Positions 1 through 8,387 of a stretch of 64,000 bases of DNA are shown in pieces. Position numbers and translations under genes: made by a program. The notes under the pieces are model-generated. The model saw only the letters and a program-made list of their open reading frames with translations, was not told the DNA's origin and searched no databases. Where the stretch lies: NCBI RefSeq assembly GCF_029227915.1, contig NC_079886.1, positions 23,040,501 to 23,104,500 on the forward strand, given 5' to 3'. Numbering within the stretch: position 1 is the stretch's first letter; each line of letters begins with the position of its first letter. This DNA comes from Hydractinia symbiolongicarpus (Eukaryota > Cnidaria > Hydrozoa > Anthoathecata > Hydractiniidae).

Positions 1-866
1 ATACTACTGTGTTTCCTTTATCAGCTTTTTGTATTACGATATCATCACGATTCATGAGGTCTTGCAATGCTTTAAACTCATTAGCAGGAAGGCTGGGCTT
101 CTCTGGATTACTGTTGTACGAGTAATAAGATGAAAAGGCAGTATCTTTCAGTCTTGTTTTTATGTAGTTTTTGTCTTCGTTAGACAGGTCGTCTCTGTTG
201 ATATCTCTCATCAAAAGTTCGAAAGGTACGAGATAGCTTGCATATTCCAACTTCTTTGGGTGGGATAGCGAAATTTAGTCCCATACAAAGCAACGATTTT
301 TCTGAGTCAGACAATTTATAAGATGAAAAGTTAAATATAACTTTGTTCGGATCGTGTCCTACTTTTACATGTTCAGTTTCATTATTTCCCAACTTATGTA
401 ACTTCTTCTGTTGTTTGTCGTAACAACGTTTAATAGATCTGTCGTTTGAAACAAGAAAAAGTGTCGTGATATGGAGAAAATCAATATAATGTAAAGTCTC
501 AGAAAGAGATCGTTTAAGTATCTCTAGAGTATTTTCAAGCACGCGTAACCTACTTCTTTTGGTTTTGATTTCATCGTCAAGTAGCGCTAGTTGACATTTA
601 CGATACGCAGTAGAGCTACGAAGATTTCTATTGGCGACTCGAAAATTCAAGAAATTCGGTGTGACATTGTTTACTTTGCAAGACTCCAAGAATTCAAGAT
701 CCAGTTTACATTTTCTTAATTTATAATCACATTGTTCAAATTTCCTAATGTCCTTCAAAATTGAATTTCCATACCTTTGATTAATAACATTAGCGATAGA
801 TTTTGAACGTGGAAATCGAATACGGATAATGAAAACAAAAACTAATCCAAGGGCTTTCATGAACAT
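1..866 (-). CDS. PLE copy cut by window edge (N-terminal ORF plus start of the RT ORF)
   Basis: Partial copy of the Penelope-like element. The N-terminal reading frame runs from the ATG at 866 to a stop at 180 (228 codons) and is identical in protein to the frame at 3029-3715. The second frame, carrying reverse transcriptase, begins near 250 and runs off the left edge. The same frame change between the two parts is present here as in the complete copies. Confidence 0.9.
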
Positions 867-1185
867 CGTGGGTGAATAATGCTTTTGGAGCGAAGTACAA
901 CGTTAATGATTGATGAACGACTTACGGCGGAGATTGTGAGTTCGGCTTACTGCGTTATCCAAGATGTACTTAATAACTGCTTCGTCGATTAATAATTGTT
1001 GGTAGAGCAGTTTTTTAATATATTAAAAAATAAGAACGACAAAATCTACGACATATCCAAATATATCTTTCAGCAAGCTTTCGCCAACGCCCAGGTTGGC
1101 ATGTTCACACTGCTTCTAAATTTTATTTTACAAGTTAGAGATAAAATACTAAACATAGTAGGATATAATAGGAAGAATAGAGCTA
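867..1185 (-). repeat. PLE inter-copy spacer (pLTR-type region)
   Basis: The 319 bases between the start of one copy's N-terminal frame and the stop of the next copy's endonuclease frame; repeated at 3716-4034 and 6565-6884 (320 bases in the last because of one inserted T). It holds no convincing ORF. It contains a 6-bp perfect stem followed by GAAA on the minus strand (1079-1108), described separately. The transcription start and ribozyme of such elements, when present, are expected in this kind of region. Confidence 0.7.
1079..1108 (-). other. Hammerhead-like stem-loop in PLE spacer, copy 1
   Basis: On the minus strand: GTGAACA, one T, stem GCCAAC, six-base loop, stem GTTGGC, then GAAA. 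Stem II followed by GAAA is the layout of a hammerhead core, whose first strand should read CTGANGA. Here the bases at positions 3 and 8 are exchanged (G and C in place of C and G). No convincing stem I or allowed cleavage base is visible, so activity is doubtful. It lies about 78 bases 3' of the endonuclease stop. Confidence 0.35.
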
Positions 1186-3099
1186 TTATAATAATTCTAA
1201 AGGTATAGATTTTACCGTGTTATTTAAAATGGGACGGTCACGCTCAATTAATAAGCTCTCCATCAGAGTAAGTTTAAAATCTTTAGACTCTTCCGCAAGT
1301 ACTGAGAAGTTGTGAAACGATGCTGGAGAGTTATTACAAAACATTAAATGTTCGAGAACGGCACTGGCCTGGGGACCAGGTTTAACGCGTTTACCTGTAA
1401 GTGCAGAAATACCTAAATTCTCAGACATACGGACTTTAAAATGGCGTTTTGTTTTGCCATAATAAGTGGCGTTGCAGCTACTACACTTAAAACAGTAAAC
1501 GAGTCCGGAGCGTAACGATTCGGGTATTCTGTCTTTAAAGGCAAAGCAGTTACGTAGCCTCCTCTTAGAAAAAAATATAAGTTTAACATTGCAATGTGCC
1601 AGTTTCTGCTTAAACAAACGGTGCAAACGTGTTCTAATTTGTAAGGTAATCTTTCCTAAAACAGGTAAAACAAGGACTAACTCTTTCTTAGGAGCAAGGG
1701 ACACTTGTTCCTTCGGTTCGTAATTTCTGCTCTTGAAAATTCTGAGAAAGAATTCAAAAACCTTTGAAGGGTATCCATTCCTTCCAAGAATAGTCTTTAA
1801 CTGAGATATTTCTACATGAAATTTATTAAGATCTGAACACAGATGGTAACAACGATAAAGTAAAGAAAAAATCAAGCCGTGTTTATATTCCATGGGTATG
1901 AAACTAGAAAAGTTAGTATAAACTCCACTAAATGTTGGTTTCCTATATACGTTGGTGACAAAAGAATCACCTTCACGCATGACGCAAACGTCCAAGAATG
2001 GCAAAACCTTATCACATTCTTCTTCAAACGTGAATTTAATATTCTGATGCCTAGAATTAATATATTCATAAAAATTTTGAACATGCTCACGTGATTCAAA
2101 TAAAACAAAAATATCATCAACATATCGCCTATAATAGATCGGCTTAAATTCAGACGGACAATTTTTAAGCCAAATGTTTTCATAATGACACATAAAAATA
2201 TTGACCAGTGTAGGCCCTAACGGAGACCCCATGGCCACACCGTCAATTTGCTTATAATATACGCCGTTGAAAACAAAAATAGACTCGGTAGTCGCTAGAG
2301 TATGAAGATGTTTCAAATCTTTCTTAGGAATACCATCTATACAATTAGATTCTATCTCATTGATAATAATATCAATCGTTTCATGTAATGGAATATTCGG
2401 AAAAAGTGAATTAACATCAAAACTAGCCATATAACAGTTAGGATTCTGCTGAACAATTTCAGACGCAAAACTGAAGGAGTCTTTCACGGTATAGTCATTG
2501 ATAGTGAGACTTACAAGCTTAGGTACAAGAAACTTTGCAAGCTTGTACGTGGGAGTACCAATAGCAGAAAGAATAGGACGAAACTTAGGTACGCCATTAA
2601 CACAAGGTTTATGTACCTTGGCTAGACCATACAAAACACCAGGATTGGACCCACTGGGACAAAGTTTCTTGTACGTAGTTTCATCGATATAATTATTGTT
2701 TAATAAAGATCTATAGGAATTCCTCAATCTATTTTCTATATTAATTATATAATTAATGTCCTTACCAGGAGGAATGTTCAATTTAGCAAATTTTGTATCA
2801 TCATCGAGAAGGGACTCAACAGCTACAATATAACTATCTTTGTTCAACAATACTACTGTGTTTCCTTTATCAGCTTTTTGTATTACGATATCATCACGAT
2901 TCATGAGGTCTTGCAATGCTTTAAACTCATTAGCAGGAAGGCTGGGCTTCTCTGGATTACTGTTGTACGAGTAATAAGATGAAAAGGCAGTATCTTTCAG
3001 TCTTGTTTTTATGTAGTTTTTGTCTTCGTTAGACAGGTCGTCTCTGTTGATATCTCTCATCAAAAGTTCGAAAGGTACGAGATAGCTTGCATATTCCAA
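1186..3099 (-). CDS. PLE reverse transcriptase with C-terminal GIY-YIG endonuclease, copy 1
   Basis: About 637 codons of Penelope-type polyprotein. Counting from the first codon of this open frame (a TTG at 3099, not a real start): KADKGNTVVLL at 75-85, GLAKVHKP at 158-165, RT motif A FDVNSLFPNIPL with D228, QIDGVAMGSPLGPTL at 284-298, catalytic YVDD at 326-329, then a GIY-YIG nuclease with VY at 534-535, YYG at 546-548, the likely catalytic Arg near 557 and Glu at 614, with CxxC cysteines (537, 540) before YYG. The enzyme would copy element RNA at a nicked target in the nucleus. It continues the N-terminal frame at 3029-3715 but in a shifted frame; the overlap reads PPKKLEYASYLVPFELL if one base is skipped. 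All catalytic motifs are intact. Confidence 0.95.
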   Translation of the reverse strand: MEYASYLVPFELLMRDINRDDLSNEDKNYIKTRLKDTAFSSYYSYNSNPEKPSLPANEFKALQDLMNRDDIVIQKADKGNTVVLLNKDSYIVAVESLLDDDTKFAKLNIPPGKDINYIINIENRLRNSYRSLLNNNYIDETTYKKLCPSGSNPGVLYGLAKVHKPCVNGVPKFRPILSAIGTPTYKLAKFLVPKLVSLTINDYTVKDSFSFASEIVQQNPNCYMASFDVNSLFPNIPLHETIDIIINEIESNCIDGIPKKDLKHLHTLATTESIFVFNGVYYKQIDGVAMGSPLGPTLVNIFMCHYENIWLKNCPSEFKPIYYRRYVDDIFVLFESREHVQNFYEYINSRHQNIKFTFEEECDKVLPFLDVCVMREGDSFVTNVYRKPTFSGVYTNFSSFIPMEYKHGLIFSLLYRCYHLCSDLNKFHVEISQLKTILGRNGYPSKVFEFFLRIFKSRNYEPKEQVSLAPKKELVLVLPVLGKITLQIRTRLHRLFKQKLAHCNVKLIFFSKRRLRNCFAFKDRIPESLRSGLVYCFKCSSCNATYYGKTKRHFKVRMSENLGISALTGKRVKPGPQASAVLEHLMFCNNSPASFHNFSVLAEESKDFKLTLMESLLIERDRPILNNTVKSIPLELL

Positions 3100-3715
3100 C
3101 TTCTTTGGGTGGGATAGCGAAATTTAGTCCCATACAAAGCAACGATTTTTCTGAGTCAGACAATTTATAAGATGAAAAGTTAAATATAACTTTGTTCGGA
3201 TCGTGTCCTACTTTTACATGTTCAGTTTCATTATTTCCCAACTTATGTAACTTCTTCTGTTGTTTGTCGTAACAACGTTTAATAGATCTGTCGTTTGAAA
3301 CAAGAAAAAGTGTCGTGATATGGAGAAAATCAATATAATGTAAAGTCTCAGAAAGAGATCGTTTAAGTATCTCTAGAGTATTTTCAAGCACGCGTAACCT
3401 ACTTCTTTTGGTTTTGATTTCATCGTCAAGTAGCGCTAGTTGACATTTACGATACGCAGTAGAGCTACGAAGATTTCTATTGGCGACTCGAAAATTCAAG
3501 AAATTCGGTGTGACATTGTTTACTTTGCAAGACTCCAAGAATTCAAGATCCAGTTTACATTTTCTTAATTTATAATCACATTGTTCAAATTTCCTAATGT
3601 CCTTCAAAATTGAATTTCCATACCTTTGATTAATAACATTAGCGATAGATTTTGAACGTGGAAATCGAATACGGATAATGAAAACAAAAACTAATCCAAG
3701 GGCTTTCATGAACAT
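3029..3715 (-). CDS. PLE N-terminal region, copy 1
   Basis: 228-codon frame opening with ATG at 3715. The first 160 residues are lysine-rich and probably helical; residues 181-204 carry the conserved SSYxLSDxEKSLLCxGLNFAIPPK block that in Penelope-like proteins leads directly into reverse transcriptase. After residue 204 the frame runs into unrelated sequence and stops at 3029, while the shifted frame continues the homologous protein. One extra A in the CCCAAAG stretch accounts for the break. The full product would be about 840 residues. The break is in every copy, so it is either an old mutation or a programmed +1 shift. Confidence 0.9.
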   Translation of the reverse strand: MFMKALGLVFVFIIRIRFPRSKSIANVINQRYGNSILKDIRKFEQCDYKLRKCKLDLEFLESCKVNNVTPNFLNFRVANRNLRSSTAYRKCQLALLDDEIKTKRSRLRVLENTLEILKRSLSETLHYIDFLHITTLFLVSNDRSIKRCYDKQQKKLHKLGNNETEHVKVGHDPNKVIFNFSSYKLSDSEKSLLCMGLNFAIPPKEVGICKLSRTFRTFDERYQQRRPV

Positions 3716-3927
3716 CGTGGGTGAATAATGCTTTTGGAGCGAAGTACAACGTTAATGATTGATGAACGACTTACGGCGGAGATTGTGAGTTCGGCTTACT
3801 GCGTTATCCAAGATGTACTTAATAACTGCTTCGTCGATTAATAATTGTTGGTAGAGCAGTTTTTTAATATATTAAAAAATAAGAACGACAAAATCTACGA
3901 CATATCCAAATATATCTTTCAGCAAGC

Positions 3928-3957
3928 TTTCGCCAACGCCCAGGTTGGCATGTTCAC
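3928..3957 (-). other. Hammerhead-like stem-loop in PLE spacer, copy 2
   Basis: Exact second copy of the element at 1079-1108, in the spacer 3716-4034: six-base-pair stem GCCAAC/GTTGGC followed by GAAA on the minus strand. Confidence 0.35.
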
Positions 3958-4034
3958 ACTGCTTCTAAATTTTATTTTACAAGTTAGAGATAAAATACTA
4001 AACATAGTAGGATATAATAGGAAGAATAGAGCTA

Positions 4035-5948
4035 TTATAATAATTCTAAAGGTATAGATTTTACCGTGTTATTTAAAATGGGACGGTCACGCTCAATTAA
4101 TAAGCTCTCCATCAGAGTAAGTTTAAAATCTTTAGACTCTTCCGCAAGTACTGAGAAGTTGTGAAACGATGCTGGAGAGTTATTACAAAACATTAAATGT
4201 TCGAGAACGGCACTGGCCTGGGGACCAGGTTTAACGCGTTTACCTGTAAGTGCAGAAATACCTAAATTCTCAGACATACGGACTTTAAAATGGCGTTTTG
4301 TTTTGCCATAATAAGTGGCGTTGCAGCTACTACACTTAAAACAGTAAACGAGTCCGGAGCGTAACGATTCGGGTATTCTGTCTTTAAAGGCAAAGCAGTT
4401 ACGTAGCCTCCTCTTAGAAAAAAATATAAGTTTAACATTGCAATGTGCCAGTTTCTGCTTAAACAAACGGTGCAAACGTGTTCTAATTTGTAAGGTAATC
4501 TTTCCTAAAACAGGTAAAACAAGGACTAACTCTTTCTTAGGAGCAAGGGACACTTGTTCCTTCGGTTCGTAATTTCTGCTCTTGAAAATTCTGAGAAAGA
4601 ATTCAAAAACCTTTGAAGGGTATCCATTCCTTCCAAGAATAGTCTTTAACTGAGATATTTCTACATGAAATTTATTAAGATCTGAACACAGATGGTAACA
4701 ACGATAAAGTAAAGAAAAAATCAAGCCGTGTTTATATTCCATGGGTATGAAACTAGAAAAGTTAGTATAAACTCCACTAAATGTTGGTTTCCTATATACG
4801 TTGGTGACAAAAGAATCACCTTCACGCATGACGCAAACGTCCAAGAATGGCAAAACCTTATCACATTCTTCTTCAAACGTGAATTTAATATTCTGATGCC
4901 TAGAATTAATATATTCATAAAAATTTTGAACATGCTCACGTGATTCAAATAAAACAAAAATATCATCAACATATCGCCTATAATAGATCGGCTTAAATTC
5001 AGACGGACAATTTTTAAGCCAAATGTTTTCATAATGACACATAAAAATATTGACCAGTGTAGGCCCTAACGGAGACCCCATGGCCACACCGTCAATTTGC
5101 TTATAATATACGCCGTTGAAAACAAAAATAGACTCGGTAGTCGCTAGAGTATGAAGATGTTTCAAATCTTTCTTAGGAATACCATCTATACAATTAGATT
5201 CTATCTCATTGATAATAATATCAATCGTTTCATGTAATGGAATATTCGGAAAAAGTGAATTAACATCAAAACTAGCCATATAACAGTTAGGATTCTGCTG
5301 AACAATTTCAGACGCAAAACTGAAGGAGTCTTTCACGGTATAGTCATTGATAGTGAGACTTACAAGCTTAGGTACAAGAAACTTTGCAAGCTTGTACGTG
5401 GGAGTACCAATAGCAGAAAGAATAGGACGAAACTTAGGTACGCCATTAACACAAGGTTTATGTACCTTGGCTAGACCATACAAAACACCAGGATTGGACC
5501 CACTGGGACAAAGTTTCTTGTACGTAGTTTCATCGATATAATTATTGTTTAATAAAGATCTATAGGAATTCCTCAATCTATTTTCTATATTAATTATATA
5601 ATTAATGTCCTTACCAGGAGGAATGTTCAATTTAGCAAATTTTGTATCATCATCGAGAAGGGACTCAACAGCTACAATATAACTATCTTTGTTCAACAAT
5701 ACTACTGTGTTTCCTTTATCAGCTTTTTGTATTACGATATCATCACGATTCATGAGGTCTTGCAATGCTTTAAACTCATTAGCAGGAAGGCTGGGCTTCT
5801 CTGGATTACTGTTGTACGAGTAATAAGATGAAAAGGCAGTATCTTTCAGTCTTGTTTTTATGTAGTTTTTGTCTTCGTTAGACAGGTCGTCTCTGTTGAT
5901 ATCTCTCATCAAAAGTTCGAAAGGTACGAGATAGCTTGCATATTCCAA
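4035..5948 (-). CDS. PLE reverse transcriptase with GIY-YIG endonuclease, copy 2
   Basis: Same 637-codon frame as at 1186-3099 with an identical translation, including YVDD and the GIY-YIG nuclease. It pairs with the N-terminal frame at 5878-6564 through the same one-base frame change. It is the 5'-most full-length copy in the array, so in the pLTR model it would be transcribed from the spacer and truncated copy at 6565-7017. Confidence 0.95.
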   Translation of the reverse strand: MEYASYLVPFELLMRDINRDDLSNEDKNYIKTRLKDTAFSSYYSYNSNPEKPSLPANEFKALQDLMNRDDIVIQKADKGNTVVLLNKDSYIVAVESLLDDDTKFAKLNIPPGKDINYIINIENRLRNSYRSLLNNNYIDETTYKKLCPSGSNPGVLYGLAKVHKPCVNGVPKFRPILSAIGTPTYKLAKFLVPKLVSLTINDYTVKDSFSFASEIVQQNPNCYMASFDVNSLFPNIPLHETIDIIINEIESNCIDGIPKKDLKHLHTLATTESIFVFNGVYYKQIDGVAMGSPLGPTLVNIFMCHYENIWLKNCPSEFKPIYYRRYVDDIFVLFESREHVQNFYEYINSRHQNIKFTFEEECDKVLPFLDVCVMREGDSFVTNVYRKPTFSGVYTNFSSFIPMEYKHGLIFSLLYRCYHLCSDLNKFHVEISQLKTILGRNGYPSKVFEFFLRIFKSRNYEPKEQVSLAPKKELVLVLPVLGKITLQIRTRLHRLFKQKLAHCNVKLIFFSKRRLRNCFAFKDRIPESLRSGLVYCFKCSSCNATYYGKTKRHFKVRMSENLGISALTGKRVKPGPQASAVLEHLMFCNNSPASFHNFSVLAEESKDFKLTLMESLLIERDRPILNNTVKSIPLELL

Positions 5949-6564
5949 CTTCTTTGGGTGGGATAGCGAAATTTAGTCCCTTACAAAGCAACGATTTTTC
6001 TGAGTCAGACAATTTATAAGATGAAAAGTTAAATATAACTTTGTTCGGATCGTGTCCTACTTTTACATGTTCAGTTTTATTATTTCCCAACTTATGTAAC
6101 TTCTTCTGTTGTTTGTCGTAACAACGTTTAATAGATCTGTCGTTTGAAACAAGAAAAAGTGTCGTGATATGGAGAAAATCAATATAATGTAAAGTCTCAG
6201 AAAGAGATCGTTTAAGTATCTCTAGAGTATTTTCAAGCACGCGTAACCTACTTCTTTTGGTTTTGATTTCATCGTCAAGTAGCGCTAGTTGACATTTACG
6301 ATACGCAGTAGAGCTACGAAGATTTCTATTGGCGACTCGAAAATTCAAGAAATTCGGTGTGACATTGTTTACTTTGCAAGACTCCAAGAATTCAAGATCC
6401 AGTTTACATTTTCTTAATTTATAATCACATTGTTCAAATTTCCTAATGTCCTTCAAAATTGAATTTCCATACCTTTGATTAATAACATTAGCGATAGATT
6501 TTGAACGTGGAAATCGAATACGGATAATGAAAACAAAAACTAATCCAAGGGCTTTCATGAACAT
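5878..6564 (-). CDS. PLE N-terminal region, copy 2
   Basis: 228-codon frame from the ATG at 6564. It differs from the other two N-terminal frames at two residues: Lys in place of Glu in NNETEH (residue 163) and Lys in place of Met in LLCMGLNF (residue 195). LLCKGLNF is the form I expect for the family, so this rightmost copy looks ancestral at that site and the left copies derived. Frame break as in copy 1. Confidence 0.9.
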   Translation of the reverse strand: MFMKALGLVFVFIIRIRFPRSKSIANVINQRYGNSILKDIRKFEQCDYKLRKCKLDLEFLESCKVNNVTPNFLNFRVANRNLRSSTAYRKCQLALLDDEIKTKRSRLRVLENTLEILKRSLSETLHYIDFLHITTLFLVSNDRSIKRCYDKQQKKLHKLGNNKTEHVKVGHDPNKVIFNFSSYKLSDSEKSLLCKGLNFAIPPKEVGICKLSRTFRTFDERYQQRRPV

Positions 6565-6776
6565 CGTGGGTGAATAATGCTTTTGGAGCGAAGTACAACG
6601 TTAATGATTGATGAACGACTTACGGCGGAGATTGTGAGTTCGGCTTACTGCGTTATCCAAGATGTACTTAATAACTGCTTCGTCGATTAATAATTGTTGG
6701 TAGAGCAGTTTTTTAATATATTAAAAAATAAGAACGACAAAATATACGACATATCCAAATATATCTTTCAGCAAGC

Positions 6777-6806
6777 TTTCGCCAACGCCCAGGTTGGCAT
6801 GTTCAC
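6777..6806 (-). other. Hammerhead-like stem-loop in PLE spacer, copy 3
   Basis: Third copy of the stem-loop; stem, loop and GAAA are unchanged although the surrounding spacer has three differences from the other copies, a weak hint of constraint. Confidence 0.35.
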
Positions 6807-6884
6807 ACTGCTTCTAAATTTTTATTTTACAAGTTAGAGATAAAATACTAAACATAATAGGATATAATAGGAAGAATAGAGCTA

Positions 6885-7017
6885 TTATAATAATTCTAAA
6901 GGTATAGATTTTACCGTGTTATTTAAAATGGGACGGTCACGCTCAATTAATAAGCTCTCCATCAGAGTAAGTTTAAAATCTTTAGACTCTTCCGCAAGTA
7001 CTGAGAAGTTGTGAAAC
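6885..7017 (-). pseudogene. 5'-truncated PLE copy (end of GIY-YIG domain)
   Basis: The last ~44 codons of the endonuclease frame, ending in SIPLELL and a TAA, joined upstream at 7017/7018 to unrelated sequence. This is the 5' boundary of the insertion. Such a truncated leading copy is typical of Penelope-like insertions and could provide the promoter for the first full copy. Confidence 0.85.
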
Positions 7018-8387
7018 CCCATATGGCTGAATTTTTTTGGTATATAAAATATGTTTGCAGATAGCCTTTCTTTAACTGAGGCTAAATGAAATGTTTATAG
7101 CTAAAAAACTTATGCCACCATGAACAAATCATCATTTCGCGAATCCATAAATCGAGGCACTTCCATCAGGAATACTTTTGCAATATAAACTTTTTGATTT
7201 GCAAGTCTTCAAATGTCTCTCTGGGGCTATCATTCTATATAAATAAAAGTTAACAAAAACATTTTTTAAGCAAAGTTAAACAGAGAGCATATCAAAAAAA
7301 CTTTTCAAAAGAAATTATAAATGGCAGGTAGGTGTTCCTATAGCAATTGGTAACTAAGCAAAATTTAACTTATGTCCTTCTCCCTGTACAAAGCAAATCA
7401 GTCCTCATTCATTATAACCACTTTAGAATGAACATATAAGTAGTTTATATATGATTCTATGGAATGAAAAAACAAATTCTTATAAATTAACTTTCTTTTA
7501 AAATGGCGGATCTTCAAACTTTAAGCTTTAAAATACGCAAGAATAAACATTAAATCCATCATCTTAAAAAGTATTCATATATTGCATGCCTTTTGGAATG
7601 AAGAACAATTATTCAAATTTATTTTCACTTTGTTATATACACACCATGTCTCATTAACGTAAGTAAAAATAAGAAGGAGGGACATATGTAACAACACACA
7701 TCTTTTAGATGACATAGACCATGCTGGAAGTGGTGGTATTGTGTTAAGGATTGTGGATGGGAGATTGAAGGTCTGTTTTTGAGCGTTGTTTCTTCTAAAT
7801 ACTTCATATTTATAGAAATTTTTTTTTTCTTGTGTTTTTTTATGTTAGGTCGATTAGATCATCACGGTTTATATTTATGTATAAATCCTAAACAAAACAA
7901 TTTTAAGATTTTGGCTACAAACGTACATAATAATATCTACTAGCTTTTACCGAACTAGCTAGAGTTTTTGTTTAGTGTGTATACACGCAATTTTCCTATA
8001 ACCAACTAGATGGTACAAAATTTTCTTGACCACAATTCTTAAAACTTCCCAGGGAGCTTTATTTTGTTAAAAAAAGGTGCTGCAACCATATTTGCCATGT
8101 CATGATATTAACAAGTTGTGGCCATTATTTTTTGTAAAATCAAAGTTGTGAAAAATTTAGTCTCTGAAGACATTTGTGTGCATCGATGTAAATGCTCCAC
8201 CAAATGTTTGCAACATGACTTGCCATACTAAGAACTCACACCTTCGCTATCAATTTTTCTTTGCAAATTAATAAATGCCGAGTGACAGTTTTTGCCACGA
8301 GGATGGTGACACAAACAGGTATAAAATTCTCTTCTGGCAAAAAAAGTTTTATAAAACATGTACACATTATTACATAATTACACGTGA
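7018..8387. other. Intergenic, no feature recognised
   Basis: AT-rich DNA between the PLE array and the 3' end of channel gene A. No exon, repeat or conserved ORF could be supported. Confidence 0.6.

Larger units (their letters stand above)
1..7017 (-). repeat. Tandem array of Penelope-like retroelements, 2849-bp period
   Basis: Position 1 matches 2850 and 5699, giving a head-to-tail array with a 2849-bp unit. All coding is on the minus strand, so the 5' end of the array is on the right. It holds one copy cut by the window edge, two complete copies and a 5'-truncated piece that ends abruptly at 7017, where similarity to the other units stops. The two left units agree wherever I compared them; the rightmost carries at least five differences (near 5981, 6077, 6743, 6820 and 6857). 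Partial tandem copies with a 5'-truncated leading copy are the known arrangement of Penelope-like elements (pLTRs). Near-identical tandem copies can also be an assembly artefact, so copy number is uncertain. Confidence 0.93.

Noticed and set aside
901-960. Possible standard hammerhead on the plus strand (TTGATGAACGAC)
   Set aside because: No GAAA after a stem and no CTGANGA; it does not fit the core.
1872-2183. Open frames overlapping the PLE reverse transcriptase in other frames and on the other strand (also at 4721-5032 and similar)
   Set aside because: Shadows of the strongly coding RT frame; no motifs of their own.
1-7017. Telomere-associated PLE array
   Set aside because: No telomeric repeats are visible, and endonuclease-bearing PLEs need not be telomeric.
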